Made by a program: the position numbers and the translations under genes. Positions 21,393 to 29,531 of a DNA stretch of 64,000 nucleotides are shown here, one piece after another (position 1 is the stretch's first letter; each line of letters starts with the position of its first letter). The notes beneath the pieces are model-generated. The model was not told where the DNA came from and ran no database searches. It saw nothing but the letters and a program-made list of their open reading frames with translations. The DNA comes from Cognatundibacterium luofuense (lineage in GTDB: Bacteria > Pseudomonadota > Gammaproteobacteria > Burkholderiales > Burkholderiaceae_D): positions 1-64,000 of the forward strand of contig NZ_JAGSPN010000018.1 of the NCBI RefSeq assembly GCF_018139685.1, read 5' to 3'.

Positions 21393-22436
21393 ATGAAAAA
21401 ACTCAGCCTCGTTTTATGCCTGATGGCAGCGCTCACCGCTTGCCAGAAGAAAACTGATACCGCGAAAACGCCGGATGCTGCGAGCAGTGCTTCCGCTGCA
21501 GCTTCTGCATCAGCCCAAAACGCAAGCGCCGCCGCGCCTGCAGCAGAAAGCAAGCCAGCGCCGTTTGATTTGCAATCGGTACCGGTTTCCACTGTCAATT
21601 TGCCGGCCTTTCCGTATCTCGACTATTCGGAAAAACTGGAAAGCGGTTACCGCAGCGATAAAAAACCGCAGTTTGATGAGGTGTATCTGATTGCAGGCAA
21701 AGAATTGCGGCGCGTTGAAGGTCAGGTGCTGGTGCGTCATTTTCCGCATACATCGCTGAACATGTCGGCGCTGGAATCGCAGCGCAATTATGAAAATCTG
21801 ATCAAATCTCTGGGTGGCGTGAAAGTCAGCCAGCTGATGCCAGCGGATGCCGAGTTCAAACGCCTGTATCCGGAAAATGAAAGTGTGCTGGAAAAGAAAT
21901 TGCGCGTTCTCGGCATCAATAACGGCGGCAAAAATTATCAGGTGTATTTGCTGCGCACACCGCAAAAAAATATCTGGTTCGGCCTGAGTATTTACGACGA
22001 TGACAGCGGCACCTGGCTGATGACAGTGGAAGAAAAAGCCTTTGAACAAACGGTATCGCTGACCAAAGCGGAAGCGATGGCCGATGATCTGAAAAAATCC
22101 GGCGAAGTGACTTTGTATCTGGCTTTCGATACCGACAGCGCGTCAATCAAAGAGGAAAGCAAACCGGTACTGGCGGAAATCGCGAAGTTACTCAAAAACG
22201 ATCAAAGCCTGCAATTGAAAGTGGAAGGTCATACCGATAATCAGGGCACCGCCGCGCATAACAAAAAACTGTCAGAATCCCGCGCCCAGTCGGTGGTACA
22301 AGCGGTAACGGCGCTGGGTATTGATGCGAAGCGTTTGCAGGCCGCAGGTTATGGTCAGGATAAACCGGTTGCCGACAATGGCACCGAAGCCGGCCGCGCT
22401 AAGAACCGCCGTGTCATGCTGGTCAAGGCAAATTAA
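21393..22436 (+). CDS. OmpA-family outer-membrane lipoprotein
   Basis: This 347-residue protein has a lipoprotein signal (MKKLSLVLCLMAALTACQKK, lipobox LTAC, Cys at 17). An Ala/Ser/Pro-rich linker follows (residues 25-60). A middle domain of about 170 residues has no recognised family. The C-terminal OmpA-like peptidoglycan-binding domain reads LAFDTDSASIKEESKPVL, VEGHTDNQGTAAHNKKLSES and RAKNRRVMLVKAN. It probably tethers the outer membrane to peptidoglycan. An upstream in-frame ATG at 21270 would destroy the signal peptide, so 21393 is preferred. The gene lies between core repeat copies 4 and 5. Confidence 0.9.
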   Translation: MKKLSLVLCLMAALTACQKKTDTAKTPDAASSASAAASASAQNASAAAPAAESKPAPFDLQSVPVSTVNLPAFPYLDYSEKLESGYRSDKKPQFDEVYLIAGKELRRVEGQVLVRHFPHTSLNMSALESQRNYENLIKSLGGVKVSQLMPADAEFKRLYPENESVLEKKLRVLGINNGGKNYQVYLLRTPQKNIWFGLSIYDDDSGTWLMTVEEKAFEQTVSLTKAEAMADDLKKSGEVTLYLAFDTDSASIKEESKPVLAEIAKLLKNDQSLQLKVEGHTDNQGTAAHNKKLSESRAQSVVQAVTALGIDAKRLQAAGYGQDKPVADNGTEAGRAKNRRVMLVKAN

Positions 22437-22514
22437 GCCATCGCTTTTTGAATCATCGATTCACCGGGTTTTGCGGACTTTGCTGGCTAGTCCGCAAAAC
22501 AGCCCGGCAAACGT

Positions 22515-22622
22515 CAAAACACCCCTCAATATGCCCTGAATGCGGACTCTGGCACAGCGATATGGCTATCGTCGGCAGAAAGTCAGGCTCTCCTGAAATC
22601 ACAAATGACGATATTTGCACAG
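22515..22622 (+). repeat. core interspersed repeat, copy 5
   Basis: It reads AAAACACCCCTCAATATGCC, GAATGCGGACTCTGGCACAG, ATCGTCGGCAGAAAGTC and ATGACGATATTTGCACA. Its small hairpin is TCAGGCTCTCCTGA. Compared with copy 4 (TCCGGCTCTCCGGA), both sides of one base pair have changed together. The flanks on both sides are similar to those of copy 4, showing a larger duplication that includes PACE sequence. Confidence 0.85.
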
Positions 22623-22726
22623 CGCCGCGCAAATCCGCCTGATATTGCCTGATGCAGGCAAAACCCGCAGATCAAAAAGCAGCGAAGTGCCGGATGAGCG
22701 CCAGCGACACCGAATGCCTCAGCGCT

Positions 22727-22881
22727 TCAAGAACGCGCCTTAATCGGAAACCACTTGTCATAGCCACCCCGCTGAGCCAGATGAGCTGCGGTGTAATCAG
22801 CAATAAACCACCGGGTTCAAACATGGTGCCCCGACGAATCAGGTAAGGCATGGAATGGAGTTTGAAAGAAGACGAAGACAT
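22727..22881 (-). pseudogene. decayed PACE transporter duplicate with internal deletion
   Basis: The first ~45 codons from the ATG at 22881 (MSSSSFKLHSMPYLIRRGTM, then FEPGGLLLITPQLIWLSGVA) match the intact PACE gene at 20614-21060. The sequence then jumps directly to the last bases of that gene (TGACAAGTGGTTTCCGAT region, 22740-22765). About 300 bases holding the second half of BTP1 and most of BTP2 are missing, and the end is out of frame. The flanking ~100 bp on each side also match, so a segment of roughly 700 bp was duplicated and then deleted internally. Confidence 0.8.
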
Positions 22882-23051
22882 AAGAAAACAAGCTGCAACC
22901 GCAGAGATCTGCGATTCAGGCAGGAAATTCAGGAAAGGCGCTATTGGCAAAGATGAGTTGAATAAGCTCAGGATATCGTCATGCTATGCTTTACTAAATG
23001 CTATGTAGCGAGAAACATTCCTTAAAAAAGAAGGCAAATTTACGATTCGAT

Positions 23052-23462
23052 ATGATTGACCCACTCAAAATAATTCAGGCAAGAAAATATGGTGAAGTCC
23101 GATATGCGGTGATTTCTGATACCAGCGGAAAATTGAATCAGGTTTTAAAAAAATTCGGACTGGAGCCAGATGCGGACTCCCTGATTGAACATGACCGCGA
23201 CTCGGCCAGTCTGATTTTACGTGCCCTGCTCTGGAAAGACATGGCATATGATGACGAATGCATGCCAGTTACCCAAGCAGAATACTTTGCGGAACAGGTA
23301 CTTTTACAGTTCTCTGAACCAGCAAGCCGATACTTTTCCAACGGCAACTGGGCAAACAAGGAAAGTTGGAATCCATTGACGGAATCCACGTTTGACGGTG
23401 GCATCATCATTAGTAACCCGACAGGGCAATACTTCTGTATCTGGTTTCAGGACGAGGATTAG
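23052..23462 (+). CDS. hypothetical protein in repeat-bounded island
   Basis: This 136-residue acidic soluble protein starts MIDPLKIIQARKYGEVRYAV (ATG at 23052; an upstream in-frame ATG at 22998 is less likely). Conserved-looking features are an aromatic/acidic centre (ALLWKDMAYDDECMP) and a C-terminal GGIIISNPTGQYFCIWFQDE. The latter hydrophobic strand followed by an acidic tail is common in small immunity-type proteins, but no toxin lies beside it and I recognise no family. The last ten codons form one arm of a perfect 26-bp inverted repeat. Confidence 0.6.
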   Translation: MIDPLKIIQARKYGEVRYAVISDTSGKLNQVLKKFGLEPDADSLIEHDRDSASLILRALLWKDMAYDDECMPVTQAEYFAEQVLLQFSEPASRYFSNGNWANKESWNPLTESTFDGGIIISNPTGQYFCIWFQDED

Positions 23463-23487
23463 TCCTGAAACCAGATACAGAAGTATT
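23428..23487. repeat. perfect 26-bp inverted repeat spanning a stop codon
   Basis: The arm at 23428-23453 and the arm at 23462-23487 are exact reverse complements with an 8-base loop (GAGGATTA). The left arm is coding sequence of the 136-residue protein; the right arm begins at the last base of its TAG stop. The stem is much longer and less GC-rich than a normal terminator and is followed by TT only, so an inverted duplication scar is more likely than a simple terminator. Confidence 0.9.
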
Positions 23488-23564
23488 TAACACGCTTACA
23501 TCCATCGTCTTAGATAAGCGCCAATTATTAGCATTCCACCGACTAACTTAACAAATGGAAGTCT

Positions 23565-23957
23565 TCAACTTCCCATCGGCGTACACAATTCCACCAGCGT
23601 GCCATCCGGGCAGCGGACGTAAGACACGGTCTGGCCCCAGGGTTTGGCGGCGGGGGCGCTGAGGGATGTTGCACCGGTGGCGACGGCTTTGGCGTGGGCG
23701 GCTTCGACTTCCGGTGTGACCAGTGCGATTTCCATGCCCAGCGGGCGCGGGCTGTCGGCGGCGGCCAGTACGCCATCGGCAAAGTGCATTTTGCCCAGAT
23801 TCAGCGAGGCAAACGCCAGCGTGGTTGCGCCGGTTTCCAGTTCGCCGTATTCACCGGATTCATGCAGAAAGCGGCGTTGCAGGCCGAATGCGGTTTCAAA
23901 GAATGTCAGTGATGCGGCAACGTTTGCGACGTAAATGATGGTGTAGCCGAATTTCAT
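23565..23957 (-). CDS. VOC (glyoxalase/bleomycin-resistance fold) family protein
   Basis: This 130-residue single-domain protein has the paired beta-alpha-beta-beta-beta modules of the vicinal oxygen chelate fold. The first is FGYTIIYVANVAASLTFFET with FGLQRRFLHESGEYGELETG. The second is GMEIALVTPEVEAAHAKAVA with KPWGQTVSYVRCPDGTLVEL. The final Glu in GTLVEL is the usual C-terminal metal ligand. The substrate cannot be read from sequence. It is convergent with the hypothetical gene at 23052 and is followed upstream by a gene-free stretch with core repeat copy 6. Confidence 0.88.
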   Translation of the reverse strand: MKFGYTIIYVANVAASLTFFETAFGLQRRFLHESGEYGELETGATTLAFASLNLGKMHFADGVLAAADSPRPLGMEIALVTPEVEAAHAKAVATGATSLSAPAAKPWGQTVSYVRCPDGTLVELCTPMGS

Positions 23958-24094
23958 ATTTTTCCTGTCCCAGTGTTCGAGCGTTAGTCAGCGTCTGCGC
24001 TGATACCTTGATTGCCGGATGCGTGGCCGGTGATGATGGCGACAAAATGTCTGTCATTGCTGGTTAGCAAGCTCAACGTCCCCAAATTGCCATT

Positions 24095-24210
24095 AAAACA
24101 CCAAAATGCGGAATTCGGCACAGATTTTTGAGCGATTTTGGCGGTTGTCGGCAGAAACACTGGGCGAGCGGGCAGCCTGTTTTTTGTCTGAATGCGGATT
24201 TCTGCACAAA
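24095..24210 (+). repeat. core interspersed repeat, copy 6 (divergent, with an extra half unit)
   Basis: It begins AAAACACCAAAATGCGGAAT, then TTCGGCACAG and GGCGGTTGTCGGCAGAAAC. The 3' ATGACGATATTTGCACA block is missing. Instead a second GAATGCGGATTTCTGCACA occurs at 24190-24207. This is the most diverged plus-strand copy. Confidence 0.65.
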
Positions 24211-24671
24211 AGGCGGATGTTTAACTTACAACGCCCTGCTCTCCGCCTGCCAGTACCCGCGTGATGGATACGTGCAAATGTGGCTGCCGTAGAGGTAGCA
24301 AATACCTTCCCCTCCTCCTTGTTGCAGACGATGTCTGAATTTCGGATAGCGTTGCTTAGTACCGTGATCATTTTTTCGGTTTTGCAATCAAAAATCATCC
24401 GTTAGTTAAATATTTGAAATTCAGGCTGAGCCGGACTGAAAGAGATCGTTCCTTGCGGGTGATAGGTGTTTGTTCGGAACGGCGCTCTTACCGGTTTCCG
24501 TTGAAGGGTTTCCTTTTAAGGCTTTCCGTTTCAGCTTTTGTGCTTCAGGATTTGCGTTTGGCGAATGCAGGATGTGTTTGCTGCGATTGCCGTTCTGAAA
24601 ACCGAATGAAGGCGAACAAGCCCCAACGCTATTGGGTTCATCACCCGCCCTGCAAACCCGATAACGGCAGC
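24211..24671. other. gene-free stretch upstream of mtfA end
   Basis: Open frames exist on both strands but lack recognisable motifs, sensible starts or ribosome sites. I see no RNA gene. It may be degraded accessory DNA between repeat copy 6 and the core genes. Confidence 0.4.
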
Positions 24672-25493
24672 TTAAAACCCCGCCCATTCGCGGGGGTCTA
24701 CATGGTAAAACTGACGCAGCAAGCGGAACAGATCGGGAAACTCTGCGCTCAGGCCGTGCGGATTGGTGAAGAAGGTTTCGGTGCTGACGGCAAAAAATTC
24801 GGCCGGATTGGTTTGTCCGTATTCATCAATGGTGCTGTGTTCTCCGTGCGCCAGCATCTGCGCGTGGCGACGGTAGCAAGCGCGCATGACGCGCGACCAG
24901 ACCTGATAGCGTTGCTGCGAGCCGAGATCCGGCGCGCCATCCACTACACCGTCTTCGCCATCTAACTGGTGCGCAAATTCGTGCATCACCACATCATGTC
25001 CGGGCATCTGCCCTTCCGGTGGCAACACCTGATCCCACGCCAGCAACACCCTGCCGTCACTCCAGGATTCACCGCTGAGCACTTGCCGCGATTCCACGGT
25101 CAGGCCGTCTTCGGTACGGAATTCCCGCGGCACGACGAAAACACTGGGATAAATCAGGATGTGACTGAGGCCGGGATAAACTTCGGTTTCGCGGTTCAGC
25201 AACAGCATGCAGGCGCGCGCGGCGATCAGCACCCGCATCTGGTCGGTGACTTCCAGCCCTGCGCAGCCAACGAAGGTTTTTTCAAACAGAAATTGTTGTA
25301 TGCGTTTTTTGAGCTGCCATTGCAGATCCGGCGCTAAGTGGCGGTATTGCGGCAGATCACGCCGCAAAATGGCGGAATACGCGAGCGGAAAGGCTTTGTG
25401 CACCGCACGCCGCACCCGCCAGCGCGGCACGACCAGCATACCAACGATCAGTAATCCTGCGATTCCCAGTAACACTGCAAACTGCGCCAGCAT
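24672..25493 (-). CDS. mtfA: zinc-dependent M90 peptidase, MtfA-like
   Basis: The 273-residue protein has an N-terminal hydrophobic segment (LLGIAGLLIVGMLVV), so unlike E. coli MtfA it looks membrane-anchored. The catalytic zinc motif HEFAHQLD is about residue 167, within VVMHEFAHQLDGEDGVVDG, and the distal Glu lies in NPAEFFAVSTETFFTNP. Earlier blocks FLFEKTFVGCAGLEVTDQMR and PSVFVVPREF are family-typical. E. coli MtfA binds Mlc and cleaves peptides; whether that partner exists here is unknown. It is the only gene on this short transcript. Confidence 0.92.
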   Translation of the reverse strand: MLAQFAVLLGIAGLLIVGMLVVPRWRVRRAVHKAFPLAYSAILRRDLPQYRHLAPDLQWQLKKRIQQFLFEKTFVGCAGLEVTDQMRVLIAARACMLLLNRETEVYPGLSHILIYPSVFVVPREFRTEDGLTVESRQVLSGESWSDGRVLLAWDQVLPPEGQMPGHDVVMHEFAHQLDGEDGVVDGAPDLGSQQRYQVWSRVMRACYRRHAQMLAHGEHSTIDEYGQTNPAEFFAVSTETFFTNPHGLSAEFPDLFRLLRQFYHVDPREWAGF

Positions 25494-25579
25494 GGCATCT
25501 CCTGTTCAGATCACCGCATCATGCGGTGCGACTGGCTGAACGTGGGGCTGAAACAGGCTAACTCAAGTGTAAGGGTGCG

Positions 25580-26206
25580 TCAGCGCACGGCTTGCCAGAT
25601 CAGGCTGCAGCCGGGCAACCAGCGTTCTTCGTCGGCGCTGCAAAACTGGCGTGTCGTGGCTGGAAAATAGCTGACAACATCAACTTCAGGCAACTGGCAC
25701 AGTTCTGCATGCAATTGCAGGCATTGATCGTCACTTAGTGAAGAATCATTCTCTTTGCGACGACTGAACCACGGGATGATCAGTAAACCGGCGGGTTGCC
25801 ACAATGGTGGCAACTGCAGCTGTTGTAATGTCTGCCGCAGCTGCTGTAATTCGTTGCGGATCATCTGTTGTTTATCCTGTCGCCGCCAGTCCAGCCATTG
25901 CTGACTGGCCTGGATTGCGTGGATCTGTCCATGAAATTGTAACCAAACGTCAAGCCTGCCCTGCCAGCTATCTGCCGTTTTACCGCGCACTGCGGTGTTC
26001 AGCGTCTGAAAATCCTGCACGGCACAGCCACCGGCACGCGCCACTGCCTGCGCCAGCAAGCTCAGATTGCCGGTTTTCGCTTGCCAGAATGCAGGTTCAT
26101 GATGCACTTGCAGAAATGTTTGCTGCAGACTTTCCCAAGCTTGCCAGCAAGGCTGCCAGACGACGCGCTGTGCGTCGTCACTGAAATGACACTGCAAATC
26201 CGTCAT
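25580..26206 (-). CDS. conserved hypothetical protein downstream of the DinG-type helicase
   Basis: This 208-residue soluble protein is very rich in Gln and Trp, with helical heptad-like stretches (RNELQQLRQTLQQLQLPPLW). It starts inside the last codons of the helicase gene (4-base overlap), so it is translated with it. No catalytic motif is visible. Its constant pairing with the helicase could mean an accessory role in DNA repair, but that is only a guess from context. Confidence 0.7.
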   Translation of the reverse strand: MTDLQCHFSDDAQRVVWQPCWQAWESLQQTFLQVHHEPAFWQAKTGNLSLLAQAVARAGGCAVQDFQTLNTAVRGKTADSWQGRLDVWLQFHGQIHAIQASQQWLDWRRQDKQQMIRNELQQLRQTLQQLQLPPLWQPAGLLIIPWFSRRKENDSSLSDDQCLQLHAELCQLPEVDVVSYFPATTRQFCSADEERWLPGCSLIWQAVR

Positions 26207-28278
26207 TCTTCGGCAGCATCAGGGGTATCAGAAGCAGCGGCAACCGGACTCTTTGCCTGCGCAGATGCGGGCGCAGCGGCGCTTGCCGCTTTTCTGTCGG
26301 CGGCCAGTTGCTGAAAGAAGCGCAATACATCCGGCTCCAGACGGGTACGTGCAAAACCGGGCAGGCTTTGCCAGATACGGCGACCATAAGGTTTATCGAT
26401 CAGACGCGGGTCACAAATCATCAGCACGCCGCGATCGTTTTCATCGCGAATCAGACGTCCAGCCCCCTGCTTCAGGTTAATGATGGCGGATGGCAGCTGA
26501 TGATGAACAAAGCCATTCATACCCTTCTTTTCCATCGCCGCGATACGTGCCGCGAGCACAGGATCATCCGGCGGCGAAAATGGCAGTTTGTCGATAATCA
26601 CGAGCGATAAAGCATCGCCGCGCACGTCCACGCCTTCCCAGAAACTCTGGCTGCCGATCAGCACGCCATTACCGGCGGCACGGAATCGATCCAGTAATTC
26701 GGTACGTCCGGCTTCGCCCTGCACAAACAAAGGAAACGGCCAGCCACGGTCTTCAAATTCGGTACGCAGCCGTTCTGCGACGTGCTTTACCGCACGCAAA
26801 GTCGTACAAAGGAAGAAGGTCTTGCCACCCGCAGCGCCAATCACCGGCAAGGCTTTTTCAAGCACTGCATCGGTGTAATCGCGGGAATTCGGGTCTGGCA
26901 TACCGGAAGGTACGTACAGATAGCCTTGTTCCTGATAATTGAACGGACTTGGCCAGGTGTGCGCTGGTTCATTCCACAAGCCCATTTGCGCTACGTAGTG
27001 GGTGAAATCATTTTTCACCGCCATCGTGGCGGAAGTGAAAATCCACGCACGCGGCGTCCCTTCGCGCTGCTTATTGAAAATCGGTGCAATTGATAAAGGC
27101 GTGCGGTGCAATTGCAGGGAAACTGAGAAAGCTTCTACCCACAACACGTAATCGCCCTCTTTTTCATCTTTCGGCGGTTCCAGCCAGTTTTCATACTGCT
27201 CTTGCAGCAAAATGGCGCGGGCACGGCATTGCTCCAGCGTTTCGGCGCGTACCGCCTGCTTTTCCAGTACTGCGATCATGTCGTTGAAAGCCGCAATCAG
27301 CGCATCCAGCGCTTCAAAGAAAGGACCGTCGGCATCAATTTGTTCAACGCCCAGACGCACCATATCCTGCGGGAACGCCAGCCGCATATCACGTGCGGCA
27401 CGTTCCACCGGAGCTACCAGCTTGGCCCAGTCAGCGCCGTCACGCGCAAATGACAAGCCTTCGGCCAGCACATCGCGGCACAGTTCCAGCACCTGCGAAG
27501 TGGAAACCGTATCGCCGAAGAACAAACTGGCGGTTTCCGGCAACTGATGGGCTTCGTCAAAGATCACAGTGTTGGCTGAAGGCAACAATTCAGCAATGCC
27601 GGTATCTTTCAGTGCGACGTCAGCAAAAAATAAATGATGGTTGACCACTACCACGTCAGCCTGCTGCGCTTCCTTACGCGCTTTCATCACAAAGCAATCC
27701 TGATGGTACTGACAATCCGAACCCAGACAGTTGTCTTTGGTCGACGTCACCAGACTCCAGATACCGGCGGTTTCCGGCACACGGGCCAGCTCGGCCTTAT
27801 CGCCGCTATTGGTAGTTTTGATGAAGCGGGAAATATCGCGCAGATAGACGACATCATCACGGCTGGTTAAACGTCCGTTTTGCAGTGTACGTTCCAGATG
27901 ATAATGACAGACGTAATTGGCGCGCCCCTTCAGCAGCGCAACGGATACCGGCGCTCTGAGCGTACGTTTAATCGTCGGAATATCGCGCAGAAACAGCTGA
28001 TCCTGTAAGTTCTTCGTTCCGGTAGAAACGATAACTTTGCCGCCCCACAGCAGAGCCGGAATCAGATATGCATAGGTTTTACCGGTGCCGGTACCGGCTT
28101 CCGCCAGCAGTGTCGTTTGTCCGGCAATGGCATCCGCGACAGCTTTCGCCATTTCGATTTGTGCGCGGCGCGGCTTATAACCGCCCAAAGCCTGCGCCAG
28201 CGGACCTTCCATGCCGAACAGATGTTCTACTTCACCGGCATAGCGGTCTTTGATAAATACTGAGTCCTGATCACTCAA
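26203..28278 (-). CDS. ATP-dependent DNA helicase, DinG/YoaA family
   Basis: This is an XPD-like iron-sulfur 5'-3' helicase. Walker A LLAEAGTGTGKTYAYLIPAL lies near residues 50-70. The Fe-S cluster cysteines are in the segment around VCHYHLE, NCLGSDCQYHQDCF. The DEAH box is in TVIFDEAHQLPE. Motif VI is INLKQGAGRLIRDENDRGVL. The C-terminal Ala/Lys tail is low complexity. I chose the TTG at 28278 because GGGAAGG lies 9 bases upstream; the frame is open to 28314. YoaA-type length (about 690 residues) and layout fit better than classical DinG. It is followed by a coupled hypothetical gene. Confidence 0.93.
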   Translation of the reverse strand: MSDQDSVFIKDRYAGEVEHLFGMEGPLAQALGGYKPRRAQIEMAKAVADAIAGQTTLLAEAGTGTGKTYAYLIPALLWGGKVIVSTGTKNLQDQLFLRDIPTIKRTLRAPVSVALLKGRANYVCHYHLERTLQNGRLTSRDDVVYLRDISRFIKTTNSGDKAELARVPETAGIWSLVTSTKDNCLGSDCQYHQDCFVMKARKEAQQADVVVVNHHLFFADVALKDTGIAELLPSANTVIFDEAHQLPETASLFFGDTVSTSQVLELCRDVLAEGLSFARDGADWAKLVAPVERAARDMRLAFPQDMVRLGVEQIDADGPFFEALDALIAAFNDMIAVLEKQAVRAETLEQCRARAILLQEQYENWLEPPKDEKEGDYVLWVEAFSVSLQLHRTPLSIAPIFNKQREGTPRAWIFTSATMAVKNDFTHYVAQMGLWNEPAHTWPSPFNYQEQGYLYVPSGMPDPNSRDYTDAVLEKALPVIGAAGGKTFFLCTTLRAVKHVAERLRTEFEDRGWPFPLFVQGEAGRTELLDRFRAAGNGVLIGSQSFWEGVDVRGDALSLVIIDKLPFSPPDDPVLAARIAAMEKKGMNGFVHHQLPSAIINLKQGAGRLIRDENDRGVLMICDPRLIDKPYGRRIWQSLPGFARTRLEPDVLRFFQQLAADRKAASAAAPASAQAKSPVAAASDTPDAAEE

Positions 28279-28320
28279 AATGTTACAACCTTCCCGGTAC
28301 GTTTCGTGGTACAACAGCCA

Positions 28321-28521
28321 TCAAGCCGGAACGTCCGGAGTGAGTTGCATTTTTAACAGAGTTATGTGATCTTTCAGCTGCAATTTGCGCTTTTTTAAAC
28401 GCCTGAGCTGTAATTCGTCGTAGCCAGATTCCTGAATCAGGGTCGCAATCACCTGATCCAGGTCCCGGTGCTCCACTTCCAGCTCAATGATGCGCTGTCG
28501 TACTTGTTCAGGGTGGCTCAT
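28321..28521 (-). CDS. YdcH-like DUF465 small protein
   Basis: This 66-residue, highly charged helical protein starts MSHPEQVRQRIIELEVEHRD. The later QLRRLKKRKLQLKDHITLLK is typical of the DUF465/YdcH family, whose function is unknown. The ATG at 28521 is chosen over the upstream in-frame Met at 28566 because family members begin here. It lies 42 bases upstream of the helicase start and is divergent from the PP2C gene. Confidence 0.85.
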   Translation of the reverse strand: MSHPEQVRQRIIELEVEHRDLDQVIATLIQESGYDELQLRRLKKRKLQLKDHITLLKMQLTPDVPA

Positions 28522-28603
28522 AGCCTTCAGCTTAAAGTAAAATAATGTAAATTCTGGGAAAGCCACAATTCAGACTTTCCGATAGTTTAATCTACCAAGA
28601 CGT

Positions 28604-29404
28604 ATGAGCCAATATAAGATCGAAGCAGGCACCGGGCAACACATCGGTGACCGCCAAGAGCAGCAAGACAGAGTCGCGCTGTTCGCGGCTCCGCACGCGC
28701 CCGGATACATGATGGCTGTTGTGGCCGACGGGATGGGTGGTAAAAGCGGTGGTGCTCTCGCCGCCGAACAGGTAATCCGTACCGCAAAACATTTGTTTGA
28801 TGATTTTTATCCGGGTGGCGATGTCCGCCAGTTACTGGAAAACATCGTTCAGGAAGCTCACACCGTGATCCAGCTGACTGCTGTATCATCCGAAAAAGAA
28901 CCACACAGCACCTTTGTCGCACTGGTTATCACGCCACAGAAAGAAGCCATCTGGGCACATGCCGGTGATTCCCGTCTGTACCGTTTCAGTGGCCCGAATT
29001 TCGCAGAAAAAACCCGTGACCACTCTTACGTGGAAAGACTGGTCGACGAAGGCAAAATCCGCCCGGAAGAAGCCAAGCATCACCGTCTGTCAAACATCCT
29101 GACCAACGTCCTTGGTTCGCACACGACACCGCCCTTCATTACGATTGGCGAACACCGCAATCTGGAAGCCGGTGATTATTTCCTGCTGTGCTCCGATGGT
29201 TTGTGGCATTACTTTGAAGATGCGGAATTATCAGCAGCCGTTGCGGCAAACACACCGCGTCAGGCTGCTGAACTGCTGATTCGTAAAGCACGTGATCGCG
29301 GCGCACCACGCGGCGATAACTGTACATTCGCCATTGTGAAACTGATTGAACCACCGCCGGAAGTCAAAAACTATAAAGTCGAAAAAATCCGCCGCGCTGT
29401 ATGA
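28604..29404 (+). CDS. PP2C-type serine/threonine protein phosphatase
   Basis: This 266-residue metal-dependent phosphatase starts MSQYKIEAGTGQHIGDRQEQ. The PPM motifs are present in order: the N-terminal D-R-Q-E-Q-Q-D replaces the usual RxxNED, then VVADGMGGKSGG (metal Asp and Gly), IWAHAGDSRLYRF, LTNVLGSH, FLLCSDGLWHYFEDAE and DNCTFAIVKL. It probably dephosphorylates Ser/Thr kinase targets. No kinase gene is nearby, so the partner is unknown. A strong terminator follows at 29437. Confidence 0.93.
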   Translation: MSQYKIEAGTGQHIGDRQEQQDRVALFAAPHAPGYMMAVVADGMGGKSGGALAAEQVIRTAKHLFDDFYPGGDVRQLLENIVQEAHTVIQLTAVSSEKEPHSTFVALVITPQKEAIWAHAGDSRLYRFSGPNFAEKTRDHSYVERLVDEGKIRPEEAKHHRLSNILTNVLGSHTTPPFITIGEHRNLEAGDYFLLCSDGLWHYFEDAELSAAVAANTPRQAAELLIRKARDRGAPRGDNCTFAIVKLIEPPPEVKNYKVEKIRRAV

Positions 29405-29436
29405 GGCCTGCTACTTAGCACCAAAAGCCCGCAACG

Positions 29437-29464
29437 AAAAAAGGAAGCGAAAGCTTCCTTTTTT
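29437..29464. terminator. intrinsic terminator between PP2C and FimV genes
   Basis: The stem AAAAAAGGAAGC (29437-29448) pairs with GCTTCCTTTTTT (29453-29464) around a GAAA tetraloop. It can act in both directions for these convergent genes. Confidence 0.9.
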
Positions 29465-29531
29465 ATTGCTGACTAACCAAAACAACTGCGCCTCAATAAA
29501 AGCGCTGCCGGGATGATTGTTAAGTTATGGA

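Noticed and set aside
24414-24965. 183-codon plus-strand frame
   Set aside because: Half of it is antisense to mtfA and the other half lies in featureless DNA; no motif or start signal supports it.
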